From NCBI GenBank assembly GCA_028023455.1, contig JAQFVV010000072.1:1074501-1138500 (forward strand): a DNA stretch of 64,000 nt, read 5' to 3'. Below are positions 12,125 to 24,900 of the stretch, piece by piece. The notes beneath the pieces were generated by a model. The model had not been told where the DNA came from. It worked only from the letters and a program-made list of their open reading frames with translations, and did not search any database. This DNA comes from Epiperipatus broadwayi. Taxonomy: Eukaryota; Onychophora; Udeonychophora; Euonychophora; Peripatidae. A program made the position numbers and the translations under genes. The stretch's first letter is position 1. Each line of letters begins with the position of its first letter.

Positions 12125-12214
12125 CATCATCCCTCTGAGAGTGATCTGCCCATGAACTCGGAACTGCAGAGCAAGACTGGAGGTGCGATTAGTGTATAAA
12201 AGCATGTCAGAGAA
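12125..12214 (-). CDS. FARP: FARP-like gene, exon: early strands of PH domain 1
   Basis: Minus-strand exon of exactly 30 codons between TTTGCAG and the donor GTAAAT. It encodes FSDMLLYTNRTSSLALQFRV followed by HGQITLRGMM. The segment FSDMLLYT followed by a short loop, F-R-x-x-G and L-x-G-M is characteristic of the first PH domain of FARP1/FARP2, directly after the RMFFL motif supplied by the exon at 21409-21477. FGD-type Rho exchange factors also have an M-L-L-Y motif, but they lack the G-M-[LM]-V-E-E and C-F-T-I-Y that follow here, so FARP is the better fit. The PH domain in this family binds membrane lipid and packs on the DH domain to restrain it. Confidence 0.9.
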
Positions 12215-12344
12215 CTGCAAAAAACACAAAATAAAAGCAAAAATTCAAGTTTCAATTTAAAAGTTGCAAAGATAATGTAAAAAATTTATTTATATCACAA
12301 AATGAAGAAAATCTTCAAATCTGCTCTATCACCATTTGTAGTAG

Positions 12345-12440
12345 GTTTTTTTTTTTTCATGTGTCAAAGCATCGAACGAACCCGCAAACCTGGGATAACT
12401 GCTTGTAAGGCTGCTGTGCTGACCACTCAACAACTCATTA
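12345..12440 (-). mobile_element. tRNA-derived SINE (minus)
   Basis: Oligo-T, then CATGTGTCAAAGCATC, an AACCCGCAAACCTGGGATAA block (B-box side) and CTGCTTGTAAGGCTGCTGTG (anticodon-arm side). This is the reverse complement of the SINE consensus seen at 27809. Confidence 0.75.
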
Positions 12441-12593
12441 TAACGACTTTCTAAGTGGGTGAAATACACTTTTTTTTTTAAACATTATCTATTAAGTTTA
12501 TTACTTGTAAATACACACATTCCCAATCACCATACATTTACTAACTAAGAAGTTTAGATCTAATGAGGAATGTGCTATAAAACAATAAATTTG

Positions 12594-12688
12594 TCGAGTG
12601 TTGGTGGCCAGAAGATAGCATAGCTGCCTTTCAAGCAGCTGGCCCGAGTTCGCTTCCTGGTCAACGCTTTGACATATAAAAAACAAAC
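12594..12688 (+). mobile_element. tRNA-derived SINE with 14-bp TSD
   Basis: GTGTTGGTGGCC head, TAGCTGCCTTTCAAGCAGCT arm, GAGTTCGCTTCC B-box-like block, CTTTGACATATA tail and A-rich end. Flanked by AAACAATAAATTTG at 12580-12593 and 12689-12702, a clear duplication produced by LINE-type insertion. The anticodon-loop position differs from other copies. Confidence 0.85.
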
Positions 12689-12702
12689 AAACAATAAATT
12701 TG

Positions 12703-15700
12703 ATTGATTGTACGTATGTAAATTAAGTATCAGGGTGAAAGCAAGCATGTAACCGATCAAATCAATTCAAGAAGCTCCTAAATTATACTCCATAATCTCA
12801 TAAGGTACCAAACCAATGAAAAATATTTCAGACTGAATTCTCTCATTATATATACATATTTCATGGACAACCTCACTATCCAGGTGAGCCAAGAGTCTAA
12901 TCAACTAAATCCTCACACCTAGTGTATCAGTTCACCTTTTCTTCATAAAAGCAAGATTGAGTATTTCAAAATTTAAACAAACAATAAAATGTATAGGATG
13001 AACAGCTTACAAGATTGTGAGTGCAATTTAGGATTACTGTGAATTGATTTGATTGGTGACATGCTTACTTTCAGCATAGTACTTAATATTTACACACACA
13101 CACACAATATTATATTTAAGTGTGAACCAAGAAACATTCTATGGATTTTTTTTAAGTGGTGACAGAAATCATCCCCTCCCATTGTGAAGTGATACTGATT
13201 TCCATCAGTAAAAGGTTTAATATTGCACATATTTATGTTTTATTGTAAATATATTCAAGACTTTGAAACGTTTCAATTGGTATACAGTCATGATGTTCAG
13301 TAAAATAATCTGACTACCATATTTGATTGGAGGAATTCAGGTGTTCAGACCCTCTAAGGAATGAAACTTTCTCGTAAAATATATAAATAGTGAGAGGAGT
13401 CAGTCTGGTATATTCTTCACTGATTTGATATTTTATGAAATTATAGAGTGCAGTTTAGAAACTATATGAATTGATTGTATTTTTATTTTGGACTATTTCC
13501 ATCATCTAATATGTATATTGAATGACTAACCTGTTTGATGTGCTATTATTAACAGTTGAACGTATTTGAAATAGTTAAATAAAGTTAAAATTTTTGTGGA
13601 AATAGACCAATATAAAAATACAACTAGAACACCATCATCACAAACCTTCAGGAAAACTCTATGAATTGACTGTTTATATGATTCTTGTTAGCATAATAGT
13701 AATAGTACTTAATGACTATATATAAATCAAATCACAAAAGTATCACAGAGATCTGAGATCCAATACTGGTTATTAAGTCCATTAAAATCAAATTATTAAA
13801 AGTTAAATTTAAAAGTTAGAATCCAAAATTAGGCTTGACAAACTGAATTAAAATATTTCAATATGGGAAGGTAAAAAGGAAAAGTGCCAAAAGAGTAATA
13901 GATATGAAATATAATATGAACATATGTTGTGAAGATTTTGAAAGTGGTCTTTATTCAAATAAAGTACATTAAATTTGCTAAGGTTAAGAATAGGGACATA
14001 GTAAATCACTTTGAAAGATTCATAATGATACACAAATATTTATTCAAAAAAGTAAATTAACATGTGAAAGTACATGTATACAAATTGGGTAGTGTTCGGT
14101 GACACTACTGTGGCCGCTAGCCCAAAATTGAAATAAATATGCAAGTTTATGAGATAAAACATCATAAATGAATCCTTTTATATAGCAGTATAATTATTGG
14201 ACAGGGGAATAGTTTGTGAATGCAAATTTTATTTTAAAGTAATCAATAAAAAATATATTTAATAAATGGAACATTTTTGAGAATTAAAATGTGAAATCAT
14301 TTTAGTGAAATACAGTATGAATTAATTTTAAACAAATTGTGTAAATATTAAACAAAGGTAAATGGAAAACATTGTAATATTTTTATGTACTTAAAAGTAA
14401 AATAAAATAAAATAATTATTGTGCAAAAATCAATGCATAATAATAGGATATAAAGATACATTTAATTAAAGCAAGAAATGTGGGGATTATCATATTTTAG
14501 AAAAAAATATCTCACCAAAGAAGGATATTGATGTATGAGGTAAGATAAATGTTTCATGGTTAATCAGCAGAAGAAAGGATAAATATAATTTTTAAAAAAC
14601 AAAACAAAACAAAGAGACATCAGCTCCAATCAAGTTTGAGATCATTATTAGGATTGTAACTATTAAGATAAAAAGAAGTGAGCATTCTATCATGGAGCAG
14701 GATATCCATGAAACTTTTTAAGTGCTCAACATATCTACCTATAAGGAAGCATGTAACATGATATGCTAAGTACCTAGTAAAGGTGAGTTGTTTTTTGCAA
14801 TTATCAGGTAACATATGCTCTAATAGAAGTAGCCTATTCCAGAGTTATATTGCAATGCAAATGTTTGAAAGTCAACCTATATTGCTAATAGTGATACTAA
14901 AGAAAATTCTACGTTAATACTTCAATATGTAGAAGTGGCTACAATTATGATTCATCAATCAATAAAATTTGAAAATTCTTGCAAACTAGGATGAGATGTT
15001 AACAATAAACTAATCATCAAAACATTTTTTTAAAATTTTTTTATAAAAATATAGAATATTTTATTCTAAAATTTGGTTAGACATAGAATACATTAAATGG
15101 TATTCAGAGAGGTAGAAGTTCAATATTGACACATCTTGCATGGCACAGCCTATAAGGACTAATATATAGTCTGGAATTTAGTGTCTTGGTGGCGGGGACT
15201 AAGCGTGCATGTCTCAAAATGGACAAAGATAGTTCTAAAGTTTTGTCTATGCAAAGCCACAGCTTTGTATCAGTAAACTAACCCTTCAGAATGGAAGTCA
15301 ATGTCATAATACTCAGGGTCTGGGCAATAAGCTTGAGAAGGAAGGCAAATCATAATCAATCCCAAAGGAGTGCATGCAAATCAGCCCCTAATCATTTCCA
15401 GGATAGGTGATTTCTATTCAGGTATGAAAGGGATCAGCTTTAGGGAGACAAATCAATTAGCTTCCATGTGGCATCATAGATATAGGAGGAGGCCAAATTC
15501 TGGTTCCTCTTCCAAATTTTTTCCATTTTGTCAATATATAAATCAAGTGGACGCTCCAGTACATGATTAAAGGTGAACCAGCACCGGGTGTACCATTGAG
15601 AAAACAATAAGAATGTATCTCTGGGATGGATCCACACAGTATATTGTCAATGAGAGTAGATAAGGAAGGCATTTTGTCATTTAGCATGGAGGCTATAAAT

Positions 15701-15969
15701 TTCAAACCCAATATTAGATCACTTACCACTTTAAGTAAAAATTCAATTACTCTGAAGATATTAATAGATAATTATATAACTATAAAATATATATTTCTGA
15801 TAAGGGTACCTAAATTGTAAGTATTTATAAATATTCGAATTTCATAGTAAAAAAATTACTTATTTAATTTTTTTTAGCCTAAAGTAATAATTTTCATTTA
15901 ACTATAAAGTATGTTGTTCTTGATAATTTTTTAAATTGTTTATTGACATTTAATGAGGCATAAAATTTT
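12703..15969. other. Intronic AT-rich DNA with one coding-like island
   Basis: Mostly featureless intron; a short (AC)n tract lies at 13091-13106. The stretch 15100-15730 is less AT-rich, and its minus strand stays open in two overlapping frames (15440-15637 and 15457-15729). I do not recognise either protein. No splice sites that join the FARP frame are apparent. It may be an old transposon or a processed pseudogene. Confidence 0.4.
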
Positions 15970-15973
15970 ATAG

Positions 15974-17536
15974 TGAAACAGGGCTGAGTTCGATCCCTGT
16001 TTCAAAAAGTAAAATTTCCTGTATGCGTCGGTATATAGCCTGATTAATTAAATTTATTTCTTTTTCATATTTATATTTCCTTTGTTGTATATAGATTTAT
16101 AATTTTAAATAAGGATTTTAAAAAGGTTAAAATAAACAGAAGAAGGGGGGGGTATGTGTGCTCGTTTGTTTTTTTGAAGAAACGCATGTATATATTTGCT
16201 AGATAGAGTAATAATAATAATAAAAAAGTATAAATGCAGTTATGGAAATATACTTTATTTTTCAAGATGGAAACTTTTCAATTTCATTTTGGAAAAGTTA
16301 AATGAAAAAAAATATCAAAAATAACTTGATCGATATCTAAGGAATTTGATTAGTGAGCTTAAAGTTTAGATTCAAAAGAATTTCAATGAAAACAAAAGAA
16401 GAACAAAATTAGATTCGGAGGTGCGAAAAGTTTTTGTTCAAAAAGAATCTGGATTTTTGAGTGGGAGAACTTGCTAAAAGGAATTCATTCTATTGCTGAT
16501 TTTTGTAGAGAGTGCTGCGAGATATTTGTGGAGAGAAATGGAGGGTAAAATGGTGGGCAAGCTGGTTTAAGAAAGCGTAGGTGTCCCAGGCAGTGCAATC
16601 CTGTACCATGAAGGTCTGAAGGTGGCTGCAGGAAAAGTAACCGACGAAGATAGAAACTAATTGATCTGAAGTCTAAATAAAGAAACAAGGAAATGGAATC
16701 AACAAGCAAGAATATACGATAGCTGGAATAATTAATCAAATTTAATCACCAGTACATGAGTGCTATAAAAAGGACTCAAAACGAATGAAATTTTTCACTT
16801 CTAATAATCCATCGTTTCCCCGGGGAAGAAAAGAAATGCAGGTATGTACCCATTCAACAATATGTAATTAGTGTTCCAGATAGCGTCTGTTTCTTATAAT
16901 TTTTCACAAACTTTCTTTACAAACTTCATTATTATGAACGATATGCATAAACTTTTAAAAAAAGAAAGAATCAAAGAAAAAGAAATGATTTTTCTTACTA
17001 GTATGAACTGATACATGTTTTATTCATGTGATTTTATAAATATCTAAGCTGTGTGTGTATGCATGCATTTTACTTAAAAAAAAATAAAGAGCACAAAATA
17101 TTTAATCATGGTAAAATAAAAATGTACAAAATTTAAAAATGAAATGTATGTTTATTGGTATTGTTTATTTAGGTCTAATTTTTATAAAAGTAGAAAGAAT
17201 TTAGAATAGTATATTAAACATATTAAAGTATAGTAACCTCCTTCCTCGTAGATTTCCGTCGATTTGTCAATCACCCGCCCTGAGTAGAGCTAGCCCAGGG
17301 CATTTCCATATTGGTATTCCAGCTCTCCCAGCATAATTCTTATAGAAATATAAGATTGGCACTTGAGGTCATAAATTGATGCTCATAAATATGCTGGGCG
17401 ATAAAATGGAATAATATTATAAATATTTTTTTTTAAACATACGCATATACGTGTATCGTTATATACATACACGCAATCTTACAAATGGTTTTATATATGC
17501 GTAAGTTATATATGGAAAACGGCACATCACGTTACA
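15974..17536 (+). repeat. 5' LTR of the 4.08-kb element
   Basis: Its first 31 nt (15974-16004) form a hairpin with perfect 10-bp arms, TGAAACAGGG and CCCTGTTTCA, and an 11-nt loop. A TATA box is at 16764-16770. A run of G is present at 16144-16151. Confidence 0.92.
16764..16770 (+). promoter_or_regulatory. TATA box of the LTR promoter
   Basis: TATAAAA in the context GTGCTATAAAAAGGACTC, about 790 nt into the LTR. It is conserved in the 3' LTR at 19276-19282. This position suits a U3 promoter. Confidence 0.55.
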
Positions 17537-18483
17537 ATGGCAACCCAACTAAAGGGCTTTCGAAGAGTGGAAAGTATGGGGGATGGAGTGTAGGAGTTAA
17601 GCATAAAAGAAAAGTAAATACACGGATATATATTGAAAAAATTTTTTTGAAAAAATAAAAAAAAATGAAAAAAAGTAGTTAAACGTTAAAATTTAGTTCA
17701 TTGAATTTTAAAGTAAGAGAAATCAGAAAATAGACAATGGAGTGGATTGGTTAGTTAGGAAAGTTAAGTATGCAGAATGGTGCTTCGGGGGAGGGAAAGT
17801 AGGCCTGAAAGTTATTTTTTATTATTTTTTTTTTAGGTTGTGGGTTCAATATTTATCTTGGTTATTATAGGGGCATTTATATATATTGACATATACAAAG
17901 TAATGTTTTATACGTAGGTTTGCTGGTTTGTAAGTATAGAGAATAAATAAGTTGTGGCTGTGAAGCTTTGGGAGGAAAGTGGTCTAAGTCTGACGGGGGA
18001 ATATGGGGTTACCTGCTGGATCGGGCATGTGGTGGGTTGCGTTCTGTGTATAGCTGCTTTTTATTCCCGACATGGTTGGAAAATTCTGAATAAGAATCAG
18101 ACATCTGTCCTAATTACCCACACCCATAAGACTCTGAAGCAGCAGAGTATGATTAGGAGATGCCGGAATTTGTCCTAGTTACCCACACCCATAAGACTCG
18201 GAAGCAGCAGAGTGTGGTTAGGAAATGGCTTCTCATTTAGTCGTTTAACCAAGTAGGTCAGGGTAGAGTTGGCTGTGTTTGTTCGTAGCATGTCACATGC
18301 TCGTGAGTTGTGGTCAGACCCAGTGTATATCATTAGGCTAATGGTTGCTTACTCTTATGTTTTATAGCTACAGAGTGAAACTCGAATAAAATTGTTTTTA
18401 GGACATATTTATAGTTTTATTTGTTTAGACATAAGCCATTCAAACACGTAGACCATATTTAAAGGCTTCCGGGAGAGGGTTAT
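17537..18483 (+). other. Internal region of the 4.08-kb LTR element, without gag or pol
   Basis: Starts with a primer-site-like TGGCAACCCAACTAAAGG at 17538-17555, similar to the site at 32-49. It ends with a purine-rich stretch (GGGAGAGGG near 18470-18479) just before the 3' LTR. The longest plus-strand ORF (17954-18178) has no recognisable domain and runs into a tandem repeat, so I do not call it a gene. Confidence 0.75.
18102..18230 (+). repeat. Two tandem copies of a 63-65-bp unit
   Basis: The unit starting TGTCCTAATTACCCACACCC is repeated directly with a few changes (second copy at about 18167-18230). Both lie inside the LTR-element interior. They may be a packaging or structural repeat, or simply a replication slip. 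Confidence 0.85.
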
Positions 18484-20053
18484 TGAAACAGGGCTGAGTT
18501 CGATCCCTGTTTCAAAAAGTAAAATTTCCTGTATGCGTCGGTATATAGCCCGATTAATTAAATTTATTTCTTTTTCATATTTATATTTCCTTTGTTGTAT
18601 ATAGATTTATAATTTTAAATAAGGATTTTAAAAAGGTTAAAATAAACAGAAGAAGGGGGGGGTATGTGTGCTCGTTTGTTTTTTTGAAGAAACGCATGTA
18701 TATATTTGCTAGATAGAGTAATAATAATAATAAAAAAGTATAAATGCAGTTATGGAAATATACTTTATTTTTCAAGATGGAAACTTTTCAATTTCATTTT
18801 GGAAAAGTTAAATGAAAAAAAATATCAAAAATAACTTGATCGATATCTAAGGAATTTGATTAGTGAGCTTAAAGTTTAGATTCAAAAGAATTTCAATGAA
18901 AACAAAAGAAGAACAAAATTAGATTCGGAGGTGCAAAAAGTTTTTGTTCAAAAAGAATCCGGATTTTTGAGCGGGAGAACTTGCTAAAAGGAATTCATTC
19001 TATTGCTGATTTTTGTAGAGAGTGCTGCAAGAGAGATTTGTGGAGAGAAATGGAGGGTAAAATGGTGGGCAAGCTGGTTTAAGAAAGCGTAAGTGTTCCA
19101 GGCAGTGCAATCTCGCCCCATGGAGGTCTGAAGGTGGCTGCAGGAAAAGTAACTGACAAAGATAGAAACTAATTGATCTGAAGTCTAAATAAAGAAACAA
19201 GGGAATGGACTCAACAAGCAAGAATATAGGATAGCTGGAATAATTAATCAAATTTAATCGCCAGTACATGAGTGCTATAAAAAGGACTCAAAGCGAATGA
19301 AATTTTTCACTTCTAATAATCCATCATTTTCCCCGGGAAAGAAAAGAAATGCAGGTATGTACCCATTCAACAATATGTAATTAGTGTTCCAGATAGCATC
19401 TGTTTCTTATAATTTTTCACAAACTTTCTTTACAAACTTCATTATCATGAACGATATGCATAAACTTTTAAAAAAAGAAAGAATCAAAGAAAAAGAAATG
19501 ATTTTTCTTACTAGTATGAACTGATACATGTTTTATTCATGTGATTTTATAAATATCTAAGCTGTGTGTGTATGCATGCATTTTACTTAAAAAAAAAAAT
19601 AAAGAGCACAAAATATTTAATCATGGTAAAATAAAAATGTACAAAATTTAAAAATGAAATGTATGTTTATTGGTATTGTTTATTTAGGTCTAATTTTTAT
19701 AAAAGTAGAAAGAATTTAGAATAGTATATTAAACATATTAAAGTATAGTAACCTCCTTCCTTGTAGATTTCCGTCGATTTGTCAATCACCTGCCCTGAGT
19801 AGAGCTAGCCCAGGGCATTTCCATATTGGTATTCCAGTTCTCTCCCAGCATAATTCTTATAGAAATATAAGATTGGCACTTGAGTTCATAAATTGATGCT
19901 CATAAATATGCTGGGCGATAAAATGGAATAATATTATAAATATTTTTTTTTAAACATACGCATATACGTGTATCGTTATATACATACACGCAATCTTACA
20001 AATGGTTTTATATATGCGTAAGTTATATATGGAAAACGGCACATCACATTACA
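18484..20053 (+). repeat. 3' LTR of the 4.08-kb element
   Basis: Matches the 5' LTR along its whole length with small indels (for example an AG insertion near 19030 and extra A residues near 19590). It starts with the same terminal hairpin and ends TTACA before the ATAG duplication. Confidence 0.92.
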
Positions 20054-20057
20054 ATAG

Positions 20058-21408
20058 AGAGTCAAAGAGAGTTCAAATTGGTTAAAGATTTCCTTTAAAT
20101 CGCACACACACACACACATATATTAGGAGTTTTGAATCAATGTGTTCATGTAGGAACGGATATGCCAAGCTTAAAATGCTCTTTACCATATAAAAAATAG
20201 TTATAAATATGTTTGAAATTATCATTATATGATGAACCAAATACATCTAATCATATATGGCATGATAATATGTTAAAGAAGACTAAGAATGATATAGCTT
20301 ATAAAAATTTCAGTTTCTATTTAAAAAGTTTCTGATATCTTATAGACATATGAGTTCAACCATTCACACACATGCATGTAACCATGTGTGATATTTATTA
20401 ATATTTGCCTCCCAATAAAATCTGTTATGGTTATACTAAAAATATTATCTTTTGTTTCTGTTCTTAGTTATGTCATTCTTATTATCTGCTTAATATTCTT
20501 GAACAATGTCATTAGTATCTATGCTCAACACTAGTGTAAAAATATAGGGTGTTTATATGATTTTTAGATCCCATAATGTTTTGACAACAAAATGGATTTA
20601 CAGCAGATAAATCTATTAGCACCTATGAGGGGAACATTAAGAGAAATACAGTTGACGATTATAAAGTGGCATTCAGGGAAATATTATTTACTTCACCACA
20701 TAAATAAAACTATTCATGTAGAAGACCATTGAGCTGATCATCACAGAAATGGTTTACAAATTGATAGTGCTCAGAAAATATGAGTATTCTTAGAAAAATC
20801 ATATTGTATGATCTTCATGGTTTAATCACCATCAGTATTCTTAGTTAATTATATTTGTCTTTCATTATATAAATAAATGACCAAATCTCCCAGTACCATA
20901 TATAATATGAAAAATAATCATTACAAGCTAGACTAAACACGGTAGAACTTTGATGTCATGGATACTCAATTCTACTATTGCAATAAATTGTACATGGAAA
21001 GAGATTAAAATAATGAATTATATTATTATTAATTTTAAAAAACAACTTTTTTAAAAAAAAATTCCTTTCTTTTGAAACCCTTTCCTCAATTCCTAAACAT
21101 ATTCATACTCCAGAAACCCTATTATATCCAAATACACATTTTTATATATAGATTTGAAATGGACCCAATAATAATTTCATTATTTTTCTTTTAAATTTAT
21201 TTCATCTAATTACACAATTTTAAAAGTAATTCTTTGTTTTATAGTTTGATCTTTACAAATTTTTTAATATTAATAATAAAAAGATTCATTAATGCTAAAA
21301 ATAAGATTAGTATATAAAAAGTCATAGTAGATAAAATAAAAAAGATTAATTATAAAAGGCAGTAACTAATAAAGTCTATGGATTAAATAAATGTCAAAAT
21401 TTATTTAC
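20058..21408. other. Intronic AT-rich DNA
   Basis: A short (AC)n run at about 20103-20118 and no gene or recognisable element. Confidence 0.5.
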
Positions 21409-21477
21409 CAAGAAGAACATTCTCTGCTGATAACCCTTACGAGACAGCTTCTGCAAACAACCTTCCCGGATAAATTC
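21409..21477 (-). CDS. FARP: FARP-like gene, exon: DH-PH junction
   Basis: Minus-strand exon of 23 codons between the acceptor TTAACAG and donor GTAAATAA. It encodes EFIREGCLQKLSRKGYQQRM plus FFL. In FARP and related Dbl-family exchange factors the sequence R-E-F-I-R-E-G-x-L-x-K-L-[ST]-[RK]-K-G-x-Q-Q-R-M-F-F-L marks the end of the DH domain and the first PH strand. The preceding exon ends in GR and the next begins FSDMLLY, so the three exons read straight through this family signature. Intron lengths are 9.2 kb downstream and 14.8 kb upstream. Confidence 0.92.
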
Positions 21478-21567
21478 CTGTTAATTATAATAGTCATTAA
21501 ATATTAGCGTTATTTATTTAAAATATCAACTTTTGATTATAATTGTAATTTAAGAATGATAATCAGT

Positions 21568-21670
21568 CAAGCATTGGTGGACGAGAAGTCAGCGACAGCT
21601 GCTTTACAAGCAGTTGTCCCGGGTTAGCAAGTTCGCTTCCCGCTGATGCTATGACACATGAGAAAAAAAA
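21568..21670 (+). mobile_element. tRNA-derived SINE with 16-bp TSD
   Basis: SINE head (GCATTGGTGGACGAGAAGTC), ACAGCTGCTTTACAAGCAGT arm, AGTTCGCTTCCCGCTGATGC block and an A-rich tail. Flanked by AAGAATGATAATCAGT at 21552-21567 and 21671-21686. It lies only about 100 bp from the FARP exon at 21409-21477, within the upstream intron. Confidence 0.9.
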
Positions 21671-21761
21671 AAGAATGATAATCAGTGACAGAAGAAATAC
21701 AAATATAAAAAGTATAACTTAAATACCTTAAAATGTAATTGTCAAACCAAACTGTTTCTTA

Positions 21762-21965
21762 AAACAGGCAAAACTCTCCATATAGTATTGCCATTCAGTG
21801 CAAGCCAGAGTAATCAATAGATACCAGAAGGCTTGTGCATAAAATCCCCATCCATTGATTACTCTGGCTTGCACTGAGTGGCAATACTGTATGGATAGTT
21901 TTGTCTGTTTTAATAACAGTTATAAGCAAGCATAAGAAATGGTGATGATGTGATGTTTATTGGTT
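21762..21965. mobile_element. Fold-back family C, copy 3, with 14-bp TSD
   Basis: Inverted arms: AGGCAAAACTCTCCATATAG at the left and the matching ATGGATAGTTTTGTCTGTTT at the right, plus AGCCAGAGTAATCAATAG against CATTGATTACTCTGGCTT. Flanked by CAAACTGTTTCTTA at 21748-21761 and 21966-21979. The right extension, AGTTATAAGCAAGCATAAGA and following, is shared with copies 2, 4 and 7. Confidence 0.85.
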
Positions 21966-21979
21966 CAAACTGTTTCTTA

Positions 21980-24900
21980 TTAAGTTTTCATATTTATTAC
22001 ATCATTACAAAAATTCTACATGTAGCTTTTTTTTAATGACCCAGTAAATATGATAATAAAAACATTTAATAAATACATTAAAACAGGGACGACATAAACA
22101 AAATGTTTTCAGTTATACAACAGTACAACAGTTTAACACAATGTTATTATATTACAAGAAGGTTAGTTTTATCATTATTGTCTGTAAAATATAGTTTCTT
22201 TGTTTTAAAAAGTCTCCATTTCATTGTAACTGCCAATGCTTTCATTTACACAAGACTACAACAGTTCAGCATGGTAGTATTACAATATGACAAAGTTAGT
22301 TTATACATTACTGACTGTAAAATGCAATTTCACTGCTTCAAAAGGTTTCCACTTGTCCACTACTTCTGCTAATATATTTTTAAGATGGGAGTTTTGTGAT
22401 TCAGTGCTTATCATATTCAGTGACTATACAACTTAAGATTTGAATCTGGATTAAATAAAATTTGATTTTTTCAGTTGAAACTCAAGGTTGTGATTTTTCT
22501 TTTATGTAGCTGGTGAATTGAAAACTCAGCTTGCTACCAAGAAGTGATTAATAAAGAGATGTCTAACTGTTTGTAGTTAGAATAAAACTCATAGGTTAAT
22601 TTGGTCATTTAAGTTTCGATGCAGGGATGCTAAAAGTGTGACTGGAATGTGATGTAGTTCTTATTGCTGATGAGGAAAGGTGTCTTACCCTTATTGGTAA
22701 GATGTTCATGATTATCTTTTAACTTACCATATAATATATGCTACTTATCCAGCAGGCTGACCAATATTTAATGTTTTAATACATAGTTACAAAATGGATG
22801 CAAATGCATGCTTCAAAAAATAAGAGCTAATAGAAGGCAATAAATACGGTAGATATTTTCTGCCTTTATTGGATTTAAAAATAGTATTATGGGGAATAAC
22901 TCAAATTACTTTGTGCTTTAATTAATTTACTAATTTTTCATTACCATAATTTTTTTAATTCATTCAATTTGTCAATAATTCTAAAAAAAACAAAAAAAAA
23001 AAAAAAACAGACATAGTTCAAAATTATCATATTTTAAAAAAATTCAATTTACTTAATAAGTTTACTTTCTTTTTCTACTTGGCATATTTAGAAAATTTTC
23101 AGTGTAGAGATTTTTAAATAAGAATTAATTCTTACTCTATTTCCTTTATAATGATAACTCTGCGTGCATCATTAACCAATAATTATTATTTACTAATTTG
23201 TGAATTTTATAGATTTCAAGAGTAGATCTTTTACCCTTTCATTACAAATCCAAACACTATTAAGACAGAAGGAAAAACAGGTAGCTCACTACAATTAGAT
23301 TTATAAATTTATAAGTATTTATTGAATGTGTGTTTTTTTAAAAAAAATAGTTAGTTCATGTGTGTACAAATTAATTTACTTATTGTAAAGAAAAATCTAT
23401 TTTTGAAGGTTGGAATAACAGAAGTTTTCAAATAATAGATATTTGCATTAATGCTATTCTACCTGGATATGTAATTAGTTTTAAAAAATATATCAGTAAC
23501 CAAACTTTGATTATAGTAAGTGAAATTTTAAAAATATGTTATAATATTCTGTAGTTGCTATTTTTATTACATTATCCAGATTAAATTAAGCAAGTTAGAA
23601 TAAAGAATGCTAAAACATTGATTACATTTAATCTAATTGTCATGGTTAGCATATTATCACCAATATTAAAAATCATACATAAGTGAGAATGGCCATTCTA
23701 ACTCTAGAAAAGAATATAAAAGAAAACACACAAATTATTTATCACATAGGAGCTCATGACAATAATACTCTGTACTAAACCAATTAAGTAATCCAAGGTA
23801 GTAAGATAAAAGAAAATGAAATTAACAAAACACAACATTTCTCCAGCTTATACAAGTAGCAAAGCTATCATATTTGAGTTTGTCCACCTAGTGTACGCTT
23901 GGGTAATTAAGAGATTCCAAATGACAGTGCTTAATGAGTTTTAGTACTTTATCCTTATGTTATGGCTTACATTGTATGCCCTGCAGGATCTGTATATGCA
24001 AGTGCATTAAACCAATAGGGTTGGGCACCACCAGATTAACAGAGAAATCTGGAACTCATACAATTTTTAAACAATTAGCTAAAAATCTAAACAAGACATT
24101 ATTTAAGAATACAATTATATAATCTATAGTAAACTTACTAAGTTCTTAATTCTTATTTAGAATATCTGAATTCCCAGCATTCAACACATATAAACATGAA
24201 TATCCATGGTCTAACTCAGAGCATTGATCTTTTCATTACAAGTCCTAATCAATAACCAGGCAACTACCAGTAAGGCTGGTTGTGTACCTACTTAAACCTA
24301 TAACAATCTGACAAAATTTAAATAGCAGAATTGATATGATATAATTAAGTAGCTTTATTAAATTAAGTGTATATCATTCCACTTTATATATCAATAACAC
24401 TATTGCTTTACTGGACTGACACTTGCTAACTACCTAGTACTAACTGTATCAATCAGGTATTGAACACATGAGCAACTACCTAGACATTATTCTTGCATGC
24501 ACCCCAGCATGCACATATTGTATGCATAAATGATTTAATATCTAAGATATCATTTTTTAATATTTGTATTTGTTGGCTGAAATTAATCAAAATTATGATC
24601 AACTTAATAGTTTATAAATTGGAACAAAAATTTAAGTTAAATTGTGATTAGTTTAAAATTTGATCTCTGTTTAGAATGCTTATCAGCTATAAGGGTTTTA
24701 TTTAATTACTCTACTTTTATTTCTTGTTCAACTAAACATAAATATTTGAAAATATTTCTGTAGTGTAATTTTCACTACACCACTCTCATGCACGGTAGGG
24801 ACTGGTTTCTATCCACTTTTAATACCTTGTTGATAGAAACCCTGCATTTCATTATTGAATAATTTTTAGTCTAATGAATGAGTAGCAAAAATTATTAATA

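Larger units (their letters stand above)
15974..20053 (+). mobile_element. Complete non-autonomous LTR retrotransposon (4.08 kb)
   Basis: Two direct LTRs of about 1.56 kb (15974-17536 and 18484-20053) flank an internal region of only 947 nt. The element is bounded by the 4-bp TSD ATAG (15970-15973 and 20054-20057). Both LTRs begin TGAAACAGGG and end GTTACA. A TGG-type primer site follows the left LTR and a purine-rich stretch precedes the right one, giving plus orientation. There is no gag or pol, so it must be mobilised in trans (TRIM/LARD-like architecture). The LTRs differ at only a few positions per 100 nt, so the insertion is fairly recent. Confidence 0.92.

Noticed and set aside
16071-16265. 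64-codon frame found twice (also 18581-18775)
   Set aside because: It is the same LTR sequence in both copies of the 4.08-kb element, has low-complexity hydrophobic content and no domain.
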